Positions 1 through 9,469 are shown, counted from the stretch's first letter. The stretch: 64,000 nt of DNA from Dehalococcoidia bacterium UBA2991 (GCA_002346645.1 DEAD01000002.1:86809-150808); one strand, 5' to 3'. Notes: a model not told the origin generated them from the letters alone. Numbers and translations: made by a program.

Positions 1-739
1 GGTCGATTCCTTCCGCCTGGCGAAACTCATCAACGAGCCAGTCAATGATGCGGTCGTCAAAGTCGTCACCACCCAGGTGGGTATTACCGTTGGTGCTGAG
101 AACCTGGAAGGTACCATCACCGATTTCGAGGATGGAAATGTCAAAAGTTCCACCTCCAAGGTCATACACTGCGATGACCTCGTCCTCCTTCTTATCAAGC
201 CCATAGGCAAGAGAGGCGGCTGTAGGTTCATTGATTATGCGAAGCACGTTGAGGCCGGCTATTCGACCTGCATCCTTGGTGGCCTGGCGCTGGGCATCGT
301 TGAAATACGCAGGCACAGTGATGACTGCTTCCGTAACGGTCTCGCCCAGATAAGCCTCAGCATCAGTCTTCAGCTTCTGAAGAATCATGGCGCTAACTTC
401 GGGAGGGCTATGGTCCCCCTCCCCCATGGTGACCCGAACATCACCGTTGCTAGCAGCATTGATGTGGTAGGGCATGGAGCCCGCACCACGTTGAACCTCT
501 GCATCGCTGTACTTGCGACCCATGAAACGCTTGATGCTATAGACGGTGTTCTCAGGATTAGTTATCGCCTGCCGTTTGGCAACCTGGCCCACTAGTCGTT
601 CATCAGACTTCGTGAGGGCGACGACCGACGGTGTCGTTCGTGTACCTTCAGTGTTAGGCACTACTGTGGGTTCTCCGGCTTCCATAACAGCCATTGCGCT
701 GTTGGTTGTACCTAGATCAATTCCCAATACTTTTGGCAT
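1..739 (-). CDS. dnaK: Molecular chaperone DnaK (Hsp70), N-terminal part, cut by window edge
   Basis: About 246 N-terminal residues of Hsp70, which folds client proteins in the cytoplasm in ATP cycles with DnaJ and GrpE. Reading the minus strand from the ATG at 739 gives the N-terminus MPKVLGIDLGTTNSA with the phosphate-1 loop of the Hsp70 ATPase, then the INEPTAAS stretch and the DLGGGTFD phosphate-2 motif, as in all DnaK proteins. The C-terminal ATPase lobe and the substrate-binding domain lie beyond position 1. A good Shine-Dalgarno (AGGAG) precedes the ATG. It follows grpE by 35 bp in the hrcA-grpE-dnaK order and should be under the CIRCE upstream of hrcA. Confidence 0.97.
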   Translation of the reverse strand, partial: MPKVLGIDLGTTNSAMAVMEAGEPTVVPNTEGTRTTPSVVALTKSDERLVGQVAKRQAITNPENTVYSIKRFMGRKYSDAEVQRGAGSMPYHINAASNGDVRVTMGEGDHSPPEVSAMILQKLKTDAEAYLGETVTEAVITVPAYFNDAQRQATKDAGRIAGLNVLRIINEPTAASLAYGLDKKEDEVIAVYDLGGGTFDISILEIGDGTFQVLSTNGNTHLGGDDFDDRIIDWLVDEFRQAEGID

Positions 740-774
740 CTACTCCTACTCCTATCGGTGGTCTTTCAGGACGC

Positions 775-1413
775 TCAAGCGCCCTCGTTCTCGCTCTCAG
801 TGGTTTCGGAAGACTCCATCTCACCGCCCTCACCCACGATTACCATCGCGGGACGAATTACGGCACCGTTCAGGGCATAGCCCTTCTGAACTACGTGGAG
901 ACAGACATTTTCGGGGCCAGGGGCCTTCCCTACGGCCTCGTGCTGAGTGGGATCAAAAGTCTCCCCCTCAGCAGGAACTTCAGTAACGCCCATGCTCTCT
1001 ATTAGCCCGCCTAGCTTTCTCTCGATTGCAAGTACACCCTGAACCCAGTTAAGCCCAGCAAGCGTGCTGTCGAGCGTTTCTACGGCACGCCCAAAATCGT
1101 CGCGGATGGGCAACAGGTTGATTACGAGAGCTGCTCCAGCAAGGCGGGCCTGATCGGAACGCTCCTGATCAACCCGCCGCTTGTAATTAGCAAGATCAGC
1201 TGCAGCCCGCTTCCAGCTACCCTCAAATCGCTCTGCAGCTGCCCTTGTAGATTCGAGTTGCTCACGCAAATCCTCTATTGAAAGCTGCTCAGGCTCCGCT
1301 GTCTGCTCTTCTGGAGTGGAGGTTTCTGTCCCATCCTCGTCCATACGCGCAGACGCCCGCCGATCGACAAACGTAGGTTCTTCGCCGCCCTCAGGTTCTT
1401 TGTCGTCGGTCAT
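775..1413 (-). CDS. grpE: GrpE, nucleotide exchange factor of DnaK
   Basis: A 212-residue GrpE, the cytoplasmic co-chaperone that releases ADP from DnaK. An acidic, low-complexity N-terminus (about residues 1-45) is followed by a long helical region (about 45-105, with LANYKRR, the usual signature) and a C-terminal beta domain ending in the conserved VQKGYALNGAVIRPAMV stretch. Length is normal for the family. It starts inside the last bases of hrcA (4-bp overlap, translational coupling) and lies 35 bp before dnaK, so the three are one operon. Confidence 0.97.
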   Translation of the reverse strand: MTDDKEPEGGEEPTFVDRRASARMDEDGTETSTPEEQTAEPEQLSIEDLREQLESTRAAAERFEGSWKRAAADLANYKRRVDQERSDQARLAGAALVINLLPIRDDFGRAVETLDSTLAGLNWVQGVLAIERKLGGLIESMGVTEVPAEGETFDPTQHEAVGKAPGPENVCLHVVQKGYALNGAVIRPAMVIVGEGGEMESSETTESENEGA

Positions 1414-2468
1414 TTGTCCTCCCCAGATCCTTCTGCCGAGCTTGCATCTCCGTAGAAGCGCCGCATGAGTTCCGTCAGCAGGTCGCTCACATAGCGGACA
1501 TGGGCGACGGCATCTGGATAGTCGAGACGGGTCGGGCCGAGCAGGCCAACAAGCCCACCCGCACCACCGGGAGGACCATACCGTGAGAGTACGAAGCTCA
1601 TGTTCTGATAGGGCTCCGCGGGATTCTCGTCACCGATGACTATTGCTAAGTCACCACCACCGAGGGAGCGTGCGGGAATTGCACGTTGCAACCGCGAGGT
1701 TTCGACAGCCTCAAGGGTGTCGAGTAACCGATCGCTGTCCCCCTCATACTCGGGTTGTCGAAGTAGCTCCCGCACACCCTCAATGACAGGAGTTTCACTA
1801 GCGGCGTCCTCTTCACTTCGCAGAAGGACAACTACCTGATCCACCACTTCCTGCTCAATAACTGCAGTTGCCAAAGACCCACCTTCGATTTCGGTGGCAG
1901 TAAGGCCTGAGAGAAGTTGATTAAGGCGCCCTGCAAGCCTCGTCAGCTGGTCTTGGGAGATTGTTTCACTGAATTGCAGGGTGTGCTGAAGAACTGCAGC
2001 ATCGTTCATGACGACGACGAGAAGTGCACTCTCTTCAGTGAGTTCAACCAGCTGAAGCTGCTTTAGCCGCACCTCAACCATATGCGGTGGCGTTGCAATA
2101 GCAGCCGTATGAAGGGAGTTGGCTAACACGCTCACGGAAAGAGATAACCAGCGCTCAAGATCAACGGCACTCTGGTGGAACTGATGCAGAATGGTCAGCT
2201 CCTCTTCATTTGAGAGGCGCCGTTCACCCATTAGAGAGCCCACATAGGTGCGGTAGCCTAGATTGCTAGGAACGCGGCCAGCCGAGGTATGGGGATGGGT
2301 AATAAGTCCCTCATTCTCTAAAGCAGCCATCTCACTGCGAACCGTAGCGCTGGAGAGTTCAAGATCATGCTTCGCTACTAGCGCCGCAGAGCCAATCGGC
2401 TGTGCGCTTTTAACGTAGTCCTCGACAATAAACCCGAGGATTCTTGCCCTTCGATCTGACAATGCCAT
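1410..2468 (-). CDS. hrcA: HrcA, heat-shock repressor that binds CIRCE
   Basis: A 352-residue HrcA. The N-terminal winged helix (about residues 1-75) carries ARILGFIVEDYVKSAQPIGS and the ATVRSEMAALE recognition region, followed by the GRVPSNLGYRTYV segment typical of HrcA. The rest is the GAF-like and inserted domain. HrcA represses class I heat-shock genes and needs GroEL to stay active in known members. A perfect CIRCE lies 22 bp upstream of its ATG, so it should repress its own operon. It is first gene of hrcA-grpE-dnaK and divergent from nadD. Confidence 0.97.
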   Translation of the reverse strand: MALSDRRARILGFIVEDYVKSAQPIGSAALVAKHDLELSSATVRSEMAALENEGLITHPHTSAGRVPSNLGYRTYVGSLMGERRLSNEEELTILHQFHQSAVDLERWLSLSVSVLANSLHTAAIATPPHMVEVRLKQLQLVELTEESALLVVVMNDAAVLQHTLQFSETISQDQLTRLAGRLNQLLSGLTATEIEGGSLATAVIEQEVVDQVVVLLRSEEDAASETPVIEGVRELLRQPEYEGDSDRLLDTLEAVETSRLQRAIPARSLGGGDLAIVIGDENPAEPYQNMSFVLSRYGPPGGAGGLVGLLGPTRLDYPDAVAHVRYVSDLLTELMRRFYGDASSAEGSGEDK

Positions 2469-2489
2469 TGTAAAGCCTGCAAACCTATA

Positions 2490-2516
2490 TTAGCACTCTC
2501 ACAGCAAGAGTGCTAA
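2490..2516. promoter_or_regulatory. CIRCE operator (HrcA binding site)
   Basis: Exact consensus TTAGCACTC - 9 nt - GAGTGCTAA. It lies between the divergent starts of hrcA (2468) and nadD (2542). From its position it should control the hrcA-grpE-dnaK operon; an effect on nadD is possible but unproven. Confidence 0.97.
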
Positions 2517-2541
2517 CCATCAGATCGGCTAGACTCAAGGT

Positions 2542-3117
2542 ATGCCAATCGGGGTTCTCGGAGGCACATTCGATCCCCCGCACATGGGACACCTTGTGCT
2601 GGGTGAATGCGCACGTGTCCAGCTTGGGCTCGAACTGGTACTTTTCATGCCCGCAGGCGATCCATGGCAAAAGGCCAGTCGAAACGTGAGTCCATCGAGC
2701 GAGCGACTCGCAATGACCGACCTCGCGATCGCCGAAAATCCCAACTTCCATCTAGATAGACGGGAAGTTGACCGAACAGGACCTACCTACACCGTCGACA
2801 CCTTGCGCGAACTTCACGCTCAGGGGATGGATGACCTCGTACTGATAGTGGGAAGCGATGCCCTAACGGACATGCCCACCTGGCGACAGCCGGAAGTGAT
2901 TACATCTCTGGCCCGTCTAGCTGTAGCCCCGAAAGATACAACAGAGCGTGGAGCACCCAAGATGGGATTGGCCTCTGCACCCCTCATTGTCGAAATGCCC
3001 CTCCTTTCCCTCAGTTCAACCCTAGTGCGGGAGCGAGTACGAAAAGGGAAGCCTATCCGCTATCTAGTTCCCGAGACGGTAGAGGCCTATATCCACGACC
3101 ATGCGCTCTATCGATAA
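2542..3117 (+). CDS. nadD: Nicotinate-nucleotide adenylyltransferase
   Basis: A 191-residue NadD, which joins nicotinate mononucleotide and ATP to deamido-NAD in the cytoplasmic NAD pathway. The N-terminus has the nucleotidyltransferase motif GGTFDPPHMGH (residues 7-17), and the C-terminal part has the SSTLVRERV (ISSTxxR) motif. Length and both motifs fit the family. The ATG at 2542 is 25 bp past the CIRCE. Its 3' end overlaps the convergent thioredoxin-fold gene by 10 bp. Confidence 0.95.
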   Translation: MPIGVLGGTFDPPHMGHLVLGECARVQLGLELVLFMPAGDPWQKASRNVSPSSERLAMTDLAIAENPNFHLDRREVDRTGPTYTVDTLRELHAQGMDDLVLIVGSDALTDMPTWRQPEVITSLARLAVAPKDTTERGAPKMGLASAPLIVEMPLLSLSSTLVRERVRKGKPIRYLVPETVEAYIHDHALYR

Positions 3118-3362
3118 CGTTCCCAAAGAGCCGACTCAAGCGCCGAAACCCGGATGGGAGCACGTGCGACCTCCTCACCATCAACAACAACTACAGGAAC
3201 AACATCACCATATTGAAGACTCAGATTTCGATCCGCATCAATGTCAACAGCTTCTATAGTGAATCCCAGTTCTTGGGCGAGCCTATCCAGAAGCGTTTTA
3301 GCCTGATCACAGAGGTCGCAATTAATACGAGTATAAAAGGTAACAGGTTGGGAATTGCTCAT
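3108..3362 (-). CDS. Glutaredoxin/thioredoxin-fold small protein
   Basis: An 84-residue single-domain protein of the glutaredoxin-like (DUF836) type. It opens with a beta strand (VTFYTRINC) and has a CDLC motif at about residues 16-19, the CxxC redox site, followed by a helix and a VVPVVVVDGEEV segment resembling the cis-Pro loop of thioredoxin folds. It probably acts as a cytoplasmic thiol-disulfide exchanger, but the partner is unknown. Its ATG overlaps the stop codon of lgt (ATGA), so the two are co-translated. Confidence 0.8.
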   Translation of the reverse strand: MSNSQPVTFYTRINCDLCDQAKTLLDRLAQELGFTIEAVDIDADRNLSLQYGDVVPVVVVDGEEVARAPIRVSALESALWERYR

Positions 3363-4249
3363 GTCGATGAGGGTCTGGGCTCTTCCTCATTCTCTATTTC
3401 AGAGGGTACCCCGAAGACACGATCTTCCCAGGCAGAAGTTATCTGGCCAGGATAACGACGGATAATGCCCGCCAACATGATGGCGATCCCGATAATGACG
3501 GCGGAAACAATTTGGGGAACAGGGATTCCATCAATGGTCTGCTCGTCGAAGCGGAACGGGGAAAGACCAAATCGCATGGCTGAGTAAAGAACCGCGTAGC
3601 TGCAGAATAGCCAACCCGGCACCTTGAGATAGCGCCTAGCTACCAAGAGGAGAAGCCCAAGGATGATGAAGTCCCCAATCAACTCATAGCCACCGGCAGT
3701 TGGGTGCACTGCTCGCCCAAGTTCGCCAAGGGTATTGGGGTGGGTGTAGACAAAGGCCCAAGGCAATTCGCTACCAGTAGCGAGATGTTCACCGTTGATT
3801 AGGTCGCCAATCCGACCCAATCCCTGCCCAAGAATCATCCCAGGTGCAGCAGCATCCAAACCAATGCCTATGGGCCAGCCGCGTAAAACTCCATAGATCA
3901 CTCCTCCCAGCACGCCACCAATAAGGCCACCGTATAGGGTGATGCCTCCCTCGGTTACCTCCGTGACTATGGCGGCCAGGTCATTCTCGAACCGGTCCCA
4001 GTGTTCAAAGACAAAGAAGAGACGCGCCCCTATGAGTGCACAAATTACGGAAACAAGGGCTAGCTCCTGCCCAACCTCCGAGGGAATACCATCAACACGA
4101 CAAAGGTATACAGAAAGGCTAACCCCCGCGATGATGCCAATTGCGGTAAAGAGACCGTGCCACGAGATTGTTAACCCAAATATCTTGCCGATATCAGGAT
4201 CGATATCGATCGTTATGGAAAGGAGCAGCGCTACACCCGAGAAGTCCAT
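3359..4249 (-). CDS. lgt: Prolipoprotein diacylglyceryl transferase
   Basis: A 296-residue polytopic membrane enzyme that moves diacylglycerol from phosphatidylglycerol to the lipobox cysteine of prolipoproteins. About seven hydrophobic segments are visible. The Lgt signature is present as GRIGDLINGEH, a variant of the usual GRIGNFINGE with Asp in place of Asn, and ISWHGL near the N-terminus matches the conserved periplasm-facing motif. Several lipoprotein substrates are expected; one candidate lies at 56-57 kb. It is the first gene of a two-gene unit with the thioredoxin-fold gene. Confidence 0.93.
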   Translation of the reverse strand: MDFSGVALLLSITIDIDPDIGKIFGLTISWHGLFTAIGIIAGVSLSVYLCRVDGIPSEVGQELALVSVICALIGARLFFVFEHWDRFENDLAAIVTEVTEGGITLYGGLIGGVLGGVIYGVLRGWPIGIGLDAAAPGMILGQGLGRIGDLINGEHLATGSELPWAFVYTHPNTLGELGRAVHPTAGGYELIGDFIILGLLLLVARRYLKVPGWLFCSYAVLYSAMRFGLSPFRFDEQTIDGIPVPQIVSAVIIGIAIMLAGIIRRYPGQITSAWEDRVFGVPSEIENEEEPRPSST

Positions 4250-4330
4250 CGCAAACTATGGTACGGCGCGGTTCGCTCACGGGCGAAACCGTTTGCGGCA
4301 CGTTTTAGGAAGGCAGTAGGCTTACCAGCA

Positions 4331-5122
4331 ATGTCCAACATGGAAGGCAAGACTGCCCTAGTCTCGGGAGTCTCGAACAACCGCTCTATCTCGTGGGGCA
4401 TCGCTAAGGCCATGCACCAGGCAGGGGCCAACGTAGCTCTTTCTTATGGCCCTTCTATGGAGAAGCGCGTGCGGCCTCTAGCAGAGAGCATCGGCTGCGA
4501 CTTTGTTGAACCTTGCGATGCCACCAGCGACAAGGAGATCGAAACTCTTTTTGAGAAGCTAGCAGATCGATTCGGCACAATTGATGCAGTTGCCCACGGG
4601 ATCGTGGGGGCTAAGCGCGAAGATCTTTCGCGACCCTTCATCGAGACCAGCCGAGACGGCTTCCTCCTCGCGCAGGAACTTTCAGTCTATTCCCTTGTTG
4701 CTCTAACCAGAGCAGCACTACCGTTCATGCCAAACGGTGGAAGCGTGGTGACACTCTCGTATCACGGTTCGCAGAAGATGATGCCCAGCTATAACGTGAT
4801 GGGCGTGGCTAAAGCTGCCCTCGAATCGGCAGTAAGGTATCTCGCCTCGGACGTAGGACCGAAGGGCGTACGGGTGAATGCAATCAGCGCAGGCCCTGTA
4901 AGAACACTCTCGGCAGCGGGTGTTGGTGAATTCCGTAATCTCTACAAGCAGTTCCCAAAGATGACCCCATTACGCCGCCACATCTCGATCGAGGATGTGG
5001 GAGAGGCAGCAACCTTCCTTGCGAGCGACGCGGGGGCAAACATCAGCGGCCAGGTGCTCTACGTCGACGGAGGCTTCAACACGCTGGGCATGGCAATGGC
5101 CTCTGATGAGGACGAAAGCTAG
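4331..5122 (+). CDS. fabI: Enoyl-[acyl-carrier-protein] reductase, FabI type
   Basis: A 263-residue short-chain dehydrogenase-fold enzyme for the last step of fatty-acid elongation, reducing enoyl-ACP with NAD(P)H. The N-terminus has the FabI-type nucleotide site (ALVSGVSNNRSISWGIA), unlike the TGxxxGxG of ordinary SDRs, and the catalytic pair is YNVMGVAK, the Tyr-x6-Lys spacing specific to FabI. The C-terminal GQVLYVDGGF is conserved. A second ATG at 4340 is a possible start. The quinone-reductase gene begins 6 bp later, so they are likely co-transcribed. Confidence 0.93.
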   Translation: MSNMEGKTALVSGVSNNRSISWGIAKAMHQAGANVALSYGPSMEKRVRPLAESIGCDFVEPCDATSDKEIETLFEKLADRFGTIDAVAHGIVGAKREDLSRPFIETSRDGFLLAQELSVYSLVALTRAALPFMPNGGSVVTLSYHGSQKMMPSYNVMGVAKAALESAVRYLASDVGPKGVRVNAISAGPVRTLSAAGVGEFRNLYKQFPKMTPLRRHISIEDVGEAATFLASDAGANISGQVLYVDGGFNTLGMAMASDEDES

Positions 5123-5128
5123 AGGCCC

Positions 5129-6115
5129 GTGAAGGCAGTCGTCATTGAGCAATCCTCCGCCGGAGGCTCTCTTGTCTACCGAGATGTTCCCGATCCGTTA
5201 GTGGGACCGGATGACCTGCTCGTAGCTGTTAAGGCCTGCGCTCTAAACCGAGCTGACTTGCTCCAACGTATAGGGAACTACCCTCAGCCGGGGCCGAAAC
5301 CAGAATTCGAAATTCCGGGACTCGAGTACGCAGGGGAGGTACTGGAAACAGGATCGCGAGTCGAGAGCTTCGTCCCCGGCGATCGTGTGATGGGCCTTCT
5401 GCCGGGCGGCGGCTACGCAGAACTAGTAAGCGTGCCTCAAGCTCTTGCCATTAAAGTTCCAGACTCCCTTAGTTGGCAGGAGGCCGGGGGGACACCCGAG
5501 GTATTCATCACGGCCCACGATGCCCTCTTACAGTGCAACTTACAGGCTGGTGAGCGGGTACTGGTCCATGCGGTGGGATCGGGTATCGGGGTAGCCAGTA
5601 TCCAGATCGCAAAGACCATGGGTGCCTCTCAGCTTATAGGCACAGCTGGCAGTTCCGAGAAGCTCCAAAGAGCTAGCGAACTCGGCCTCGACGTGGGCGT
5701 GAATTACCAGGAGAAAGACTTCGCAGACGCCGTCCTAGAAGCCACGGAGGGTAAGGGCGTGGATGTCGTAGTTGACGTGGTTGGCGCAGCTTACTGGGAA
5801 CGCAACCTTCGAGCACTAACAACACAAGGACGCCTAGTGGAGGTAGGGCTGATGGGAGGGGCTATTGCCAAAAAGGCGAGCTTGGGGCCCTTACTTATGA
5901 AACGCCTACAAGTGAGGGGCACCACATTGCGGGCGCGCCCTCTAGAGCAGAAAGCACAAGCAACTCGGGCCTTCGAGAAAAGCGTGTTACCACACATAGC
6001 CTCGGGAAAAATCAAGGTCGTCCTGGACAGCGTGTACCCACTGCAAGAAGCCAACACCGCACAGGCTCACATGGAGGCAAACGCCAATTTCGGAAAGATT
6101 GTCCTCGAACCGTAG
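5129..6115 (+). CDS. NADPH:quinone reductase-like protein (PIG3 type MDR)
   Basis: A 328-residue medium-chain dehydrogenase/reductase without the zinc ligands, closest in look to the PIG3/quinone-oxidoreductase group. N-terminal GroES-like domain (ALNRADLLQRIGNYP, GLEYAGEVLETG) is followed by a Rossmann domain with VHAVGSGIGVASIQIAK. It probably reduces quinones or enones with NADPH in the cytoplasm; the true substrate is unknown. GTG start at 5129, 6 bp after fabI. It is convergent with ileS. Confidence 0.85.
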   Translation: MKAVVIEQSSAGGSLVYRDVPDPLVGPDDLLVAVKACALNRADLLQRIGNYPQPGPKPEFEIPGLEYAGEVLETGSRVESFVPGDRVMGLLPGGGYAELVSVPQALAIKVPDSLSWQEAGGTPEVFITAHDALLQCNLQAGERVLVHAVGSGIGVASIQIAKTMGASQLIGTAGSSEKLQRASELGLDVGVNYQEKDFADAVLEATEGKGVDVVVDVVGAAYWERNLRALTTQGRLVEVGLMGGAIAKKASLGPLLMKRLQVRGTTLRARPLEQKAQATRAFEKSVLPHIASGKIKVVLDSVYPLQEANTAQAHMEANANFGKIVLEP

Positions 6116-6152
6116 GACGATCCTCTAAGTCCTCTTCCTATGCCTAGAGGAC

Positions 6153-9100
6153 TCATGCGTTCTTCCTGCGAACACCGGCAGTTACTTCAATCCCGTCAAT
6201 CAGGAATGACGTTCGTTGCGTATCCCCCGGTGGCGGTTCCTCCACTACCTCAACAGAGAGGGTCTCCCCTTTCACATACTCAGCATGGGCAACAAGCACT
6301 CGGGCTATGGTCTCATTACCCTCAAACCAAGTGACAATGCGGTCACTCAGTTCAAAACCCGCTTCGCGCCGGAGATCCTGAACACGACGAACGAGCTCGC
6401 GGGCGATCCCCTCATCCCCGAGTTCCTCAGTGATTGTGGTAGCAACGCCAACGGTGTAGCCCGCCTCGTTAACAACGGCATAGCCATCGATGGCATGCAT
6501 TTCAACAAGAAACTCATCAGGGGCAAGATCATGACCGGCAACCATTACGTTTTTTCCTGCGCGAACTGCCTCTGCTACCTCCCTGGAGTCGAGGGCAGCA
6601 AGAGCTGAGCGCACAGCTCCGACCTCACGACCAAGTCGAGGGCCTAGTACGGGCAAGTTAGGCTTTACTTCAAAAGTGACAATTCCTGTTGCATCTTGGA
6701 GCGTATCTAAGGCCTTCACGTTCAGCTCTTCCAGCAAGAGCGGGCGATGCCGGGCAAGGATGGCAGCCTCGGTTGGGTCACGAGGGCATACTAGTACCTC
6801 AGAAAGTGGCTGGCGTACCTTTATCGATGCCTTCGCTCGGGCCGCTCGGCCCATTGAAGCAATCCGCTTCACTAGCTGGGTTTCTAAGTTAAGCGACCTG
6901 TCCACGAAAACATCACTGGCAGGCGCAAGAGCAACTGGCTCAGGCCAATCTGCCAAGTGAACGCTTTCAGAGGCAGTGCTATCCAGAGAACGAGTGAGAT
7001 TCCGCCACAGCTCCTCGGCCAGGAAAGGAGTAAATGGGGCAAGCAACCGAGCAAGGGCTGTCAGCACCGCATATAGCGTGAAGTATGCGCTGCGCTTGTC
7101 CAAATCTGCCCCCGAAACTACTCCACGCCAAAAGCGACGGCGGGAACGGCGGACATACCAGTTTGAAAGATCGTCAACAAACATCTCGATAGCGCGCGCA
7201 GCAACGGTTGGGTCGTAATTGTCCAGCCCATCGGTAACGCGCTCAATTAGATCGTTCAGCTCGCTGAGAAGCCACCGGTCCAGCTCCGGCAACTCACCTT
7301 CGGGACGATCCCTTGGATCGATTCCATCGATATTCGCGTAACTTACGAAAAAGCTATAGACGTTCCAGAGAGTGAGTTGGAAGCGTCGCAAGCTCTCGTT
7401 CATAAGACGCATGCTGAAGCGTCGAGAAGAGCCGACCGGGGCCGAGGCATAGATGTACCAGCGCACCGCATCTGCGCCAAGCTCATTCAACAAGTCGAAG
7501 GGCTCAAGCACGTTGCCACGACTCTTGGACATTTTGTTGCCCTGCTCATCGAGGATGTGGCCGTGGCAAATAACGTTGCGGTAGCTAATTTCCTCAGGGG
7601 TAGCCTCAGCAGCGTTCAGTAGGGCAGCCTCAGCATGGAGGGTATAGAACCAACCTCGAGTCTGGTCGATTGCCTCGCAGATGAAGTCTGCTGGGAATTG
7701 TCGGGCGAACTCATCCTGGTTTTCGAAAGGGTAATGCCACTGGGCATAGGGCATTGCACCGCTATCGAACCAGGCATCAGCCACTTCAGGAACACGGACC
7801 ATCTCACCGTCACAGCCATCAACATCACAACTCAGATTGATTCCATCTATATAGGGTCGGTGGAGGTCCTCAAGGGCCTCTACCTTGGCATGGTCTACCG
7901 CGCGCGCAGCAAGCTCGGAACGTGAACCAACAACAGCAACATTCTCACATGCTCGACAGACCCAAAAAGGTAGCGGTGTACCCCAATAGCGCTCACGGCT
8001 GACGGCCCAGTCAACATTGTTCTCAAGCCAATTTCCAAAGCGGCCTCGCTTGATGTGATCGGGCTGCCAGTTGATACGTGCATTACCTGTAACTAAACGA
8101 TCACGCTCCGCGGTAGTCCGGATATACCAGCTCGGCTTTGCGTAATAGAGCAAGGGTGAGTCACAGCGCCAACAGAAAGGATAGGTATGCCGAATACGTT
8201 CGCTGCGAAACAGCAGACCGCGCTCGGACAGGTCAGCAATGACCTCAACATCTGCCTCCTTGGCAAAAAGGCCACCCCCAGGAAGACCATCCGTCATGGT
8301 CCCGTGTGAGTCGATGGGTTGCGCAAAAAGGAGACCGTGCCGCTTTCCATCCTCGAAGTCTTCGCCACCAAAGGCTGGGGCGATATGCACAATGCCAGTG
8401 CCGTCCTCAAGAGAGACATGATCAGCAGCAAGGACGCGCCGAAGACCATCAGTACTTTCATTGGATTCCAAGTGCCGCAAATGCCCATCAACACCAAAGC
8501 GGCGGACTGTCCCCAACGTCTCAGGACGATAAAGGGGTTCATAGGCAAGACCGACTAGATCCACCCCGCGAAATTCATGCACTTCTTCCCGTTTCTCGTC
8601 CAGAACATTCTGGACCAGGTCCTTAGCAACAATGAGGTACTCATCCTCCTGCTCGTATAGGCCGTATACCGCCTCCTCGGCAACGGCCAGAGCGGTATTT
8701 CCAGGAAGCGTCCACGGGGTTGTGGTCCAGGCGACAATATTGACGGGCAAGCCCTCCCTCAAGCCTAGGCGCTCACGCTCCTCTGCCGGCAAACGAAACT
8801 TGATGTAGACACTGGGGTCAGAGACTCCATCACGGTAGCCCTGAGAGAGTTCATGATCACTCAGACTGGTCTCACAACGAGGACAGTGGGGAGTACTGCG
8901 ATAATCCTGATAAACAAGACCGTGCTCCCAAAGCTGCTTAAAAATCCACCAACCACTTTCTATGTAATTGTTGTCATAGGTAACGTAGGGATTCTCCAGA
9001 TCGGCCCAGAAGGCGATGCGCTCGGTTAGCTCTTCAAAGTCGCGCACATAGCGACCAACACTTTCGCGACACTTCTGGTTGAACTCAGCAATACCGAACT

Positions 9101-9437
9101 GCTCTATTTCAGGCTTTGAACTTAGGCCCAACTCCTTCTCTACTTCGATTTCTACGGGTAGACCATGAGTGTCCCAACCTGCCTTCCGGGGCACACGAAA
9201 GCCACGCATCGTTTTATAGCGAGCGAAGAGGTCCTTGAGCACACGAGGCATGATGTGATGGACACCAGGACGACCATTGGCGGTAGGCGGGCCCTCATAG
9301 AACACGAAGAGGTTGTCCTCAGGCCGTTCCTCGATACTTCGCTGAAAAATATCATGCTCGCGCCAAAACTTGAGAATGCTTTCCTCGAGTTCGGGGAAGC
9401 CGACGCTAGGATCGATGGGCCTGAAGATCTGGGACAC
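6153..9437 (-). CDS. ileS: Isoleucyl-tRNA synthetase, long type
   Basis: A 1094-residue class I synthetase charging tRNA-Ile. The HIGH motif is the GVHH form (PPTANGRPGVHH, His60-His61) and KMSKS is exact in GNKMSKSRGN. The Trp/Gly-rich editing-domain motif VAWTTTPWTLPGNTAL is present. The length, well over the roughly 940 of the short type, and the GVHH motif point to the long form (IleS2-like), known for mupirocin tolerance in other species; tolerance here is inference. GTG start with GGGAGG upstream. Expression should be controlled by the T-box leader at 9470-9750. Confidence 0.96.
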   Translation of the reverse strand: MSQIFRPIDPSVGFPELEESILKFWREHDIFQRSIEERPEDNLFVFYEGPPTANGRPGVHHIMPRVLKDLFARYKTMRGFRVPRKAGWDTHGLPVEIEVEKELGLSSKPEIEQFGIAEFNQKCRESVGRYVRDFEELTERIAFWADLENPYVTYDNNYIESGWWIFKQLWEHGLVYQDYRSTPHCPRCETSLSDHELSQGYRDGVSDPSVYIKFRLPAEERERLGLREGLPVNIVAWTTTPWTLPGNTALAVAEEAVYGLYEQEDEYLIVAKDLVQNVLDEKREEVHEFRGVDLVGLAYEPLYRPETLGTVRRFGVDGHLRHLESNESTDGLRRVLAADHVSLEDGTGIVHIAPAFGGEDFEDGKRHGLLFAQPIDSHGTMTDGLPGGGLFAKEADVEVIADLSERGLLFRSERIRHTYPFCWRCDSPLLYYAKPSWYIRTTAERDRLVTGNARINWQPDHIKRGRFGNWLENNVDWAVSRERYWGTPLPFWVCRACENVAVVGSRSELAARAVDHAKVEALEDLHRPYIDGINLSCDVDGCDGEMVRVPEVADAWFDSGAMPYAQWHYPFENQDEFARQFPADFICEAIDQTRGWFYTLHAEAALLNAAEATPEEISYRNVICHGHILDEQGNKMSKSRGNVLEPFDLLNELGADAVRWYIYASAPVGSSRRFSMRLMNESLRRFQLTLWNVYSFFVSYANIDGIDPRDRPEGELPELDRWLLSELNDLIERVTDGLDNYDPTVAARAIEMFVDDLSNWYVRRSRRRFWRGVVSGADLDKRSAYFTLYAVLTALARLLAPFTPFLAEELWRNLTRSLDSTASESVHLADWPEPVALAPASDVFVDRSLNLETQLVKRIASMGRAARAKASIKVRQPLSEVLVCPRDPTEAAILARHRPLLLEELNVKALDTLQDATGIVTFEVKPNLPVLGPRLGREVGAVRSALAALDSREVAEAVRAGKNVMVAGHDLAPDEFLVEMHAIDGYAVVNEAGYTVGVATTITEELGDEGIARELVRRVQDLRREAGFELSDRIVTWFEGNETIARVLVAHAEYVKGETLSVEVVEEPPPGDTQRTSFLIDGIEVTAGVRRKNA

Positions 9438-9469
9438 TTCGCGCCTCCCGGGCGAGGGTTAGGGAACGG

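Noticed and set aside
77..986. Plus-strand frames in the first kilobase
   Set aside because: dnaK and grpE on the minus strand explain this DNA.
6121..6151. Inverted repeat TCCTCTA...TAGAGGA between the convergent quinone-reductase and ileS genes
   Set aside because: Short 7-bp arms with a 17-nt loop and no T-run; too weak to call a terminator.
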